Notes under the pieces: model-generated
What the model was told of the DNA's origin: nothing
The model's database searches: none
What the model saw: the letters and a program-made list of their open reading frames with translations, nothing else
Source: Picocystis sp. L7
Taxonomy: Eukaryota; Chlorophyta; Picocystophyceae; Picocystales; Picocystaceae
NCBI GenBank assembly: GCA_020975725.1
Contig: QXJR01000028.1
Span: 434,001 to 498,000, forward strand
Length of the DNA: 64,000 nt
Reading direction: 5' to 3'
Position numbers and translations under genes: made by a program
Part shown: positions 58,701 through 64,000 of the stretch, piece after piece
How the letters are laid out: the number at the start of each line of letters is the position of its first letter
Numbering within the stretch: position 1 is the first letter of the stretch

Positions 58701-60965
58701 AAGACCTCCATTACTGGCAGTTTCAGCTTGCCTTCTTGTGATTATTTGCCTGCTGCTCTCTCTTCCTGGTCTAGTGTGCTCCTTGGAAGAGGGTAGAAGA
58801 ATTGACTCAGGCATGTGGTATTGCCGTAACAATTCTGTGACTGACAAGGAAGCCTCGGCTTGAAGCGCACCGATTTCGTCTACTGGACCCTCCTGTGTTT
58901 CTGCCAAAGCCAGCCTCTCTTCTTCTTCAAGTGTAGATTCATCATCCTCACCATCACTTGTGAGCATGTAATCATGATCTTCATTGATATCTTCAGCAAC
59001 ATCATGCTTGCACATGAGCAGGGCATAATCTTGCTGCGCTTGCTGAATGGGTTTTGAAGCATCCTCACCACAAGACACATCCGTCAATACTCGAGCACGT
59101 TCTTCACTCCTATCAGAAACACCCCGTGCTTCTGCATGTCTTCTGTGCTCCTGTGCATTGCTCCTAGTACTGTGCTCGTGGTTATCTCTTTTTGATGGAC
59201 TTGGTTGACGATAAGATGCGAGCAGTGCTTCTATAGGCATATTAGCTTCATCTTGAAGGCTGTGAATTTCCTCGTCGGGTCTTGAACCCCCTTCCATTCG
59301 GACCATTCTCTCTTCTTCTTCTAGAGTTGCCTCATTATCTTCATCACTTCCCGACAGGATGTAAGAATCATCGTCTCCTTCCTCGCTGAACTCTTGCGAA
59401 TCGCCGCCTTCAGTAGAGGAAGATGAATTCTCTTCAATAGACTGCAGGATATTAGGGTGCCTACTTGCATGCACTGCTGTTGCTGAACCCCCATTGAACA
59501 ACTGAGATCGGTGTTTCTCAGGCTGATGTTGAAGTTTGGAAGGGCCTGCTCCATTCGACAGACCCACCTTGCCCTTGATACCTTCACAACCTATAGAACC
59601 AGGACGCTGCCTTTCTTCCAAAAGTAAGTGGGCATGCGTTTCAGCAAGACGCCCTGTCTCTCTTTCCTCTGGCAGGGCCACCTGTTTCTGCTCTGATGAA
59701 CTTGAGCGAACAAACTCTTCCTTTGCTGTGAAGATCTGCTCTTTGTGCTCTGCAGGCTGGGTGGGTTTGGGCTTCGAAGTGTTCCCACCATTCTCTTGCT
59801 GTGCTTGCATGGCCATGTAAACTTGCAGGAGGCTATCCAGTGAAATATCTTGTTCCTGTTGGAGCATTTCCAATTCCCTGGCTTCTTGCCTTTCCCTATC
59901 CCCTTCAAGGGCGGCTCTCTTTTCCTCCTCCAAAAACGTATCCATATCATCTATTTCCTCGTCCAAATCTGCAATGTATTCGTCGTCGTCTGACATACTG
60001 TCTTCGTCTGTTTCTGAGTCCAGAGCCTGCCAACCTGCTGCCTCAGCATGAGTGGTTCTGCCGGGTGGGCCTGCTGCCTCGTACAACTGCAAACCTTCGC
60101 TGGGGATTTTTTCTTGCCCATCCCCATCCATGGCTGCCTCAGATCTATCCCCTTGCTTCCAATCTGTCTCATGGGGATCTTCATTCTGAGGTATTTTCAA
60201 TTCCACTGCACCACCAATTTCCTGAACATGCGTTGGATGGGCCTTCACATTTCCCACAGCGACCTGTCTCTTTGCCTTTTCAGATTGGTAATCTGGTTTG
60301 GCTTTGAAGATCTCTTCTGCCTTTACATCTTCTTTCTCTCCCGCCACCATGCGCTCGGCCATGTCCCTCGTGTACGTCTCGGTTTGTCCCAGGAGTGCTT
60401 CGAGTCGCACATACAGTGCTTTTTTCTTTTGTTGTTCATAGGAGACCTGGTGTTTGAATAGCACCAGCTTTTCCACTTGAATCCAGAACTTGGACACTTG
60501 CTTGGCAATCCATGCGGCTGTCTTTTTCCTTTCCAATTCCGCTTCTTTTTTTCTTTTCAGCTTCCTAGATTCGACGTCCAAGTTGGAGCGCACGATGGCT
60601 TTGGACCACTTCTTCGCCTGTGCTAGTTTCCATTTTCTCTCTTTGTTGACGTCTTTGGCGAGCCACTGCATCTCTTCCAGCATGTAATCCCAGTGGCATT
60701 TCTCTCTCTTCGGTTCTGGCCCTCTGGGAAGCGGTTTGATGTCTCTCCATCTCTCTTTCCTGGACTCTTGTATTTCGTCGGCCAGCTCCAACACCTCTTC
60801 TTCCTTCAGGTACCTTTCCCAATCCACCGGGTCCATCTCCGAGCCTCCCTTTCCGTCCACCTTCCTCCTCTTTCGTTCCTGTCCAGGTTGCTCCATCGAT
60901 CCCGCCTCCGACTGCAACGCGAACGAGCACCGCTTGGTGCGCTCCTCCGCCATGGCGTCGGCCAT
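55785..60965 (-). CDS. PIE1: SWR1/PIE1/SRCAP-type chromatin remodelling ATPase
   Basis: A 1726-aa INO80-family Snf2 ATPase, the catalytic subunit of the complex that exchanges H2A for H2A.Z. An HSA domain near residues 75-190 (CHWDYMLEEMQWLAKDVNKE and RKWKLAQAKKWSK) binds actin-related proteins. A long acidic region follows, with three repeated segments: DSETDEDSMSDDDEYIADLD, GDDDSYILSGSDEDNEATLE and DHDYMLTSDGEDDESTLEEE. These match the acidic repeats of plant PIE1. The first ATPase lobe has DEMGLGKTIQT (about 847) and LILDEAHMIKN (about 950). A large insertion of over 300 residues, the family hallmark, separates it from the second lobe (CLIFTQMSKMLDVLESFLNL, about 1380; AQDRAHRIGQTK, about 1468). 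No SANT domain is seen, unlike Arabidopsis PIE1. The start is the ATG at 60963-60965; the upstream frame is motif-bearing promoter DNA. It has no introns. Confidence 0.93.
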   Translation of the reverse strand: MADAMAEERTKRCSFALQSEAGSMEQPGQERKRRKVDGKGGSEMDPVDWERYLKEEEVLELADEIQESRKERWRDIKPLPRGPEPKREKCHWDYMLEEMQWLAKDVNKERKWKLAQAKKWSKAIVRSNLDVESRKLKRKKEAELERKKTAAWIAKQVSKFWIQVEKLVLFKHQVSYEQQKKKALYVRLEALLGQTETYTRDMAERMVAGEKEDVKAEEIFKAKPDYQSEKAKRQVAVGNVKAHPTHVQEIGGAVELKIPQNEDPHETDWKQGDRSEAAMDGDGQEKIPSEGLQLYEAAGPPGRTTHAEAAGWQALDSETDEDSMSDDDEYIADLDEEIDDMDTFLEEEKRAALEGDRERQEARELEMLQQEQDISLDSLLQVYMAMQAQQENGGNTSKPKPTQPAEHKEQIFTAKEEFVRSSSSEQKQVALPEERETGRLAETHAHLLLEERQRPGSIGCEGIKGKVGLSNGAGPSKLQHQPEKHRSQLFNGGSATAVHASRHPNILQSIEENSSSSTEGGDSQEFSEEGDDDSYILSGSDEDNEATLEEEERMVRMEGGSRPDEEIHSLQDEANMPIEALLASYRQPSPSKRDNHEHSTRSNAQEHRRHAEARGVSDRSEERARVLTDVSCGEDASKPIQQAQQDYALLMCKHDVAEDINEDHDYMLTSDGEDDESTLEEEERLALAETQEGPVDEIGALQAEASLSVTELLRQYHMPESILLPSSKEHTRPGRESSRQIITRRQAETASNGGLWSGVRDVEMNTSHASLGMKENAAPAEKQERENQKEKSDRVKVAELGSDAPQQTQIKTKVPFLMKYPLREYQHIGLDWLVSLHEKKLNGILADEMGLGKTIQTIALLAHLAIEKGIWGPHLIVVPTSVMLNWEMEFFKFCPAFKVLTYFGTAKERKLKRQGWSKPNSFHVCITTYTLILKDIKILGRKKWKYLILDEAHMIKNWRSQRWQALLNFDAKYRLLLTGTPLQNDLMELWALLHFLMPHVFSSYEQFSEWFSMPLTGMVEGQSSVNTQIVQRLHKVLRPFLLRRIKRDVEKSLPPKEEHILYCRLSKRQRELYEDYMSSSNTQKVLGSGNLMGIMNCLMQLRKVCNHPDLFESRPIVSAFDMERIELQMPSLVVDVMPSLSGACSPWNFLTGRGSAPELQTFTSMQSGPISIVPAMSNFDSSRCGPSLSSHLSANSHNLLNAISDFLKRRVYAAKTDVWNSIVEQVQVRSSCRALNVWCDVDVLSCPTLVDSVQQAKIDPRKLFEHSRILAKMLLSFPERSLQMDKTLSECCFVIPKARAKAPKVWCSKGYQKKQAIQQVQEALLLAEVGPLLAPLRKAIVHHQLFFPDRRLIQFDCGKLQELALLLRRLRADGHRCLIFTQMSKMLDVLESFLNLYGYTYLRLDGTTKPEQRQILMQRFNSNPKIFCFILSTRSGGLGMNLTGADTVIFYDSDWNPAMDAQAQDRAHRIGQTKVVHIYRLVSHGTIEENILRKSKQKQELDFLAIQSGDFNTEFFKKSNLVDIFDGKPSCKAGEIDQEDNVNDVLKQVEDEADVAATEAAKKEAEQELAEFQGEVPLQEENETEGGDGHRDHPKGDLVHQDAGEEANNGGEQENLFQEKVERAVALGASWEEELLPVERYAIRFFEEHYAKQRIITADVALAHEEKIWEKQAQDTAKKEMSGNTQEDKAHEVEEPLVSHLIDPAKAAAAYREHLKMLEEQELQGH

Positions 60966-60968
60966 CGA

Positions 60969-60985
60969 GTTAACCCGAACGTTAA
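60969..60985. promoter_or_regulatory. GTTAACC and GTTAAT boxes adjacent to the remodeller start codon
   Basis: GTTAACC at 60969-60975 and GTTAAT at 60981 lie within 20 bases of the ATG, similar in kind to boxes upstream of SDA1, PRP16 and the gene at 51127. Confidence 0.4.
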
Positions 60986-61049
60986 TTCGGACCGTGAGAG
61001 GTGGGGGGGGGGAGGGGACGAAGGGGAATGACGCATCCCTCCCCCACGA

Positions 61050-61171
61050 GGGAGTTTCTTCTCCCCCATCGGAGGGGAGGGAGTTTCTTCTCCGAAGCGG
61101 TGGGGGAGAGGGGAGTTTCTTCTCCCCCATCGGAGGGGAGGGAGTTTCTTCTCCGAAGCGGTGGGGGGGAG
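61050..61171. repeat. Two 61-bp units carrying four promoter-type motifs between divergent genes
   Basis: Exact GGGAGTTTCTTCTC copies start at 61050, 61079, 61111 and 61140. They alternate between the forms followed by CCCCATCGG and by CGAAGCGG, so a 61-bp unit with two motifs is duplicated. The array starts 85 bases upstream of the remodeller start codon and ends 54 bases before the PIG-U start codon, so it probably serves as a bidirectional promoter. Confidence 0.85.
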
Positions 61172-61206
61172 AGGGGAGAGGGGAGGGCAAGGAGGAGTGG
61201 GAGAGG

Positions 61207-62577
61207 ATGGCGAAGACCACGCGATGGACAGCGGCGCTTGCGTGCTTGTCACTGGTCCTGCGGGTGCTCCTGGCCTGGAAAGGAGCGCCGAAATGGCTGC
61301 AAGACAGGACGGACGTGTCTCCCCCCCAAGGAACCATGCGAAGGATCAAAGAAGGAGCCGCACTCTGGAGGATGGGACTGTCCCCGTATCTGGGATCCGC
61401 TTGGCAAGGTCCACCGCTCCTCATGGTGCTCCTCAAACCTTTCCTGTACCTGCAGAACAAGTTCCAATGGGCGTACGTGATACCCTACCTCGTAGCAGAC
61501 GTGATTGCCGGGAACGCCATCCGAATGCTGGCCAAACACCTCGGAACGAAAAGCGAAAGGAACGAAAGACAGGGAGAAGAAGACATGACGAGGACAGTCT
61601 CGAGCGGATGGGCTCTGTACGATCTGAAGAATGGAAGAGGAGAAGATAAAAAAGGCGAAACGATTGCCTACCCATCGAAAGATTGGGCAATGGTTCTCTG
61701 GTACCTCTGGAATCCATGTACCTTGGCAACCTGTTTGGCTGGCTCTGTTGCTGCGATTGAAAATGCTTGCGTACTTGGAGCGTTGGTCGCGGCCGTGCAA
61801 AGCAATGTTCCACTTGCAAGTTTCTTCATCGTTGCTGGGACTTACCTCAGCCTGCACCCAATTATTTATGCCTTGCCGGTGGGTGTCATCCTTGTCCGAG
61901 GGACAGAGAATTTGCTCAACGTGAATAAAGACGATCACAACAGAAAAAAGGACACCAAAGCAGCATGGCGATTTGTGGCTTGGTTCGTGGCTTGGTCTGT
62001 TCTGCTTATTGGGCTGTCGGAGGGTATTCTGTTTAGTGGAAACCATGAACAATCTGCCCATTGGATGTCACAGGTATACGGATTCATACTTGGAGTCGGG
62101 GATCTAAGCCCAAACATGGGTTTATACTGGTACCTGCTGGTGGAGATGTTTGATGACTTCCGTGGCTTGTTCACGTTTGCTCTACAAATGGGGTCTTTGG
62201 CTCTGCTGCCTGTCCTGTTTCTCAGGCTTTCTGATCGGCCAGTTTTCTTGGCCTGCGTCCAGGCTGTGATCATCAGCTTGTTCAGGCCTTACCCCACATT
62301 TGCGGACCAAGCTCTCTATTGCACACTTATACCACTCTTTTCAGATCAGTTATTGAGGATGAAGCACAAAGCGGCACTGGTGAATGCATTTCTCTGGATC
62401 GACGCGCTTGGTCCCGTCTTTTGGTACCTCTGGACTTGCTTGGGGGTCGCCAATGCTAACTTTTACTACGCAGTTTCTCTGGTATATGCTTGTGTCCAGA
62501 TACTACTGCTTAATGACATGATTGGTGCTGCAATTGAGTACCAGAGAGAAATAAAGAAGGAAAAGAAAGATATCTGA
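61207..62577 (+). CDS. PIGU: GPI transamidase subunit PIG-U
   Basis: A 456-aa polytopic ER membrane protein, one subunit of the complex that attaches GPI anchors to proteins. It starts MAKTTRWTAALACLSLVLRV with a first membrane segment and a luminal loop (APKWLQDRTDVSPPQGTMRR). EGAALWRMGLSPYLGSAWQG and PPLLMVLL are the typical PIG-U/PIG-M-like segment. VLWYLWNPCTLATCLAGSVA, LSPNMGLYWYLLVEMFDDFR and LFRPYPTFADQALYCTLIPL are further conserved blocks, the fourth helping to recognise the lipid. About eight to ten hydrophobic segments are visible. The C-terminus is KKEKKDI, close to an ER-retrieval KKXX-type signal. The length matches human PIGU (435 aa). Its stop codon lies ten bases from that of the next gene. 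Confidence 0.93.
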   Translation: MAKTTRWTAALACLSLVLRVLLAWKGAPKWLQDRTDVSPPQGTMRRIKEGAALWRMGLSPYLGSAWQGPPLLMVLLKPFLYLQNKFQWAYVIPYLVADVIAGNAIRMLAKHLGTKSERNERQGEEDMTRTVSSGWALYDLKNGRGEDKKGETIAYPSKDWAMVLWYLWNPCTLATCLAGSVAAIENACVLGALVAAVQSNVPLASFFIVAGTYLSLHPIIYALPVGVILVRGTENLLNVNKDDHNRKKDTKAAWRFVAWFVAWSVLLIGLSEGILFSGNHEQSAHWMSQVYGFILGVGDLSPNMGLYWYLLVEMFDDFRGLFTFALQMGSLALLPVLFLRLSDRPVFLACVQAVIISLFRPYPTFADQALYCTLIPLFSDQLLRMKHKAALVNAFLWIDALGPVFWYLWTCLGVANANFYYAVSLVYACVQILLLNDMIGAAIEYQREIKKEKKDI

Positions 62578-62587
62578 ACGGGGGGGA

Positions 62588-63712
62588 TTATTTACCGGGG
62601 CTATTGAAATGGCTCTTCGCCCTCTCGAATAGGATGCTCCACATGTGGGCACGGGAGAGTACTATTTCCACATCCTTCTCGGTCCAGTCCGCCGTTGGTA
62701 GGCGCTGGAGGAATAGAATGATGCCCTGGAAGTCCAATTTTCGCAACCGTTCCGACCAATGCACTAGCAGCGAGGCACAAACATAAACTAGAAAGTCACA
62801 AAAGCGAGGGCCTTCAGCAAGATAGGTATCCCATACTCGAAGGACACAAACTGGAAAGGGCAGTTCCCTTAAAAGTAAACAGTTCACCCAGCGAAATGCA
62901 AACTGGAGGTACTCTACTCCTTGCTGCTCCAAGTGAGCCGCCAACGGCTCGTCGATTCTTCTAACCATGTCCTCCAACAGAAGGACCTTTTCTTGAATAC
63001 CTGGCTGTGCTGGTGTATAGTGATCTTGGATTCCATCTAGAAGTCTAGACAAGCACCAGTAAGCATCCGCCTCTGCGATCACCAGCTGCTCTTCACTCAA
63101 AGTCTTTATGTCCCACTCTTCCATAGGTTCTTCGAAGAATTCTGAGAGAAAGACAATGATGAAGGGTGTCACAAGATCGTTGATACCCTGCACGTAACCA
63201 CTAGCAGGTGTCCTCAGTGCGCGGATGTACAATACACGGCGCAACATCTCCTGGATCCTATCATTATCCCTTACAAAACGGACTCCGGGTGCCGTCCTTG
63301 GCACATCAATACTTATTTGGTGCATTGTCGCATTTTCATCCGTCGATCTCAGCTTGTGTGTTTCGTGGTAGTACTCAGGTAGCATGTCCGCATACTCTTG
63401 ACGTTTCCTGGCCAACACAGCTTCCCGCCTCTGGACGTTCACCGGGACGTATCCTGACAGGATTCTCCAGCAGCAGGGTCGGTGCTGGTTCGGTACACCG
63501 TTCCAGGCAAGCGCACGAAGCATTTCAAGATCCAAGTTGGGCCTATGCAGTAGCTCTCTGAACTTCACTTCCCTCGCCGTCGCGTACGCCTGCTGCCCAC
63601 CTGCGGTTCCTCTGGTATCGTCGTCCAAGGCCTCGACACTCCCTGCTGCACTGACCACTGCGTGTGTGAAACCCATCACCGCACGACTCGCAGTCTCCTC
63701 GCCTTCCCGCAT
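62588..63712 (-). CDS. Rab GTPase-activating protein of the TBC1D22 type
   Basis: A 374-aa TBC-domain protein. It accelerates GTP hydrolysis on a Rab; TBC1D22 relatives are Golgi-linked. Residues about 45-360 form the TBC domain: KFRELLHRPNLDLEMLRALA at the start, WNGVPNQHRPCCWRILSGYV, then the arginine finger (HQISIDVPRT, R139) and glutamine finger (ASGYVQGINDLVTPF, Q175). EADAYWCLSRLLDGIQDHYT, QPGIQEKV, QFAFRWVNCLLLRELPFPV and LRVWDTYLAEG follow, all closely matching TBC1D22. The first 45 residues are unconserved. The start is the ATG at 63710-63712; upstream codons are open but begin at GTG, and a 5' intron is possible. The remaining 290 bases to the window edge hold only its 5' flank. Confidence 0.92.
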   Translation of the reverse strand: MREGEETASRAVMGFTHAVVSAAGSVEALDDDTRGTAGGQQAYATAREVKFRELLHRPNLDLEMLRALAWNGVPNQHRPCCWRILSGYVPVNVQRREAVLARKRQEYADMLPEYYHETHKLRSTDENATMHQISIDVPRTAPGVRFVRDNDRIQEMLRRVLYIRALRTPASGYVQGINDLVTPFIIVFLSEFFEEPMEEWDIKTLSEEQLVIAEADAYWCLSRLLDGIQDHYTPAQPGIQEKVLLLEDMVRRIDEPLAAHLEQQGVEYLQFAFRWVNCLLLRELPFPVCVLRVWDTYLAEGPRFCDFLVYVCASLLVHWSERLRKLDFQGIILFLQRLPTADWTEKDVEIVLSRAHMWSILFERAKSHFNSPGK

Positions 63713-64000
63713 CGTCCAGCTCTCTCCTCGTCGACACTGCACGCGTCCAAGAGGCACTCGTGCCTGGCGAAGCCGTAGGCGGACTGCGAAGGTAAACTCA
63801 GGTGTGAATCTTTCTCGGGGGGGACGAACTCCGGACGCAGTCCCATCCACTCCAAATGGGGGCCCTGGCTCCACGGACTCTGTGGATGGGGCGATGAAAG
63901 AAAAGGGGCCTCTCTGTCGATTTCGTTGTACGAGCGCAGTTGTGCGTCGAGGATATATCGAGATCTTCGGTCGTGGTATCGAAATGTTCGCTGTTTTTCT

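Noticed and set aside
61050-61171. Short direct repeats resembling a CRISPR array (also at 47701 and 30271)
   Set aside because: Intervening sequences are themselves repeated, not unique spacers, and the genome is eukaryotic.
60966-61460. N-terminal extension of the SWR1-type protein to 61460
   Set aside because: It would translate the 61-bp promoter repeat and overlap PIG-U on the other strand.

Overview
This window is nuclear DNA from a eukaryote, most likely a green alga near the base of the plant lineage. The clues are plant-type genes: a GARP-domain protein with a receiver-like domain of the APRR2/B-type ARR kind, an SYP4-type syntaxin, and a HAT-repeat protein of the Mbb1/HCF107 class. 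HisG, PurM, a bacterial-type AspRS and a MAP1D-type methionine aminopeptidase carry N-terminal extensions that look like organelle targeting peptides. Genes have long, mostly uninterrupted exons. The only introns I can support are short GT-AG introns (68-155 bp) near gene 5' ends. AATAAA signals follow some stop codons. The species cannot be named from this window.

Layout. Positions 1-26,900 are gene-poor: isolated genes lie between kilobase stretches of decayed or unrecognised DNA. In order they are a broken tyrosine-recombinase element (about 430-2190), a Tlg2/syntaxin-16 SNARE, tRNA-Val(UAC), SDA1, the primase large subunit, a Crypton transposon (12,021-13,625), an unknown 400-aa protein, the GARP pseudo-response regulator, and an organellar AspRS.

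Positions 26,980-51,130 are gene-dense and the strands almost strictly alternate: HAT-repeat protein (+), HisG (-), SCP-type phosphatase (+), PRP16/DHX38 (-), papain-fold protein (+), PurM (-), MetAP (+), AN1 zinc finger (-), glucosidase II alpha (+), SNIP1/DDL-like FHA protein (+), small unknown (-), DEAD-box helicase (+), basic unknown (-). About 3.4 kb of empty DNA follows. The right end holds a coiled-coil protein, a SWR1/PIE1-type remodeller, PIG-U and a TBC1D22-type RabGAP. The genes are unrelated housekeeping functions (splicing, replication, ribosome export, His and purine synthesis, ER glycoprotein quality control, GPI anchoring, membrane traffic) and do not form one pathway.

The most notable unexplained feature is a short sequence, GGGAGTTTCTTCTC. 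It occurs exactly at least ten times, almost always between or just upstream of gene starts, singly or in arrays. Related GAATATTC-containing repeats sit upstream of HisG and PurM, and GTTAAC boxes sit close to several start codons. Together they look like a family of promoter elements. The Crypton is also notable: one long frame interrupted only by three TGA codons.
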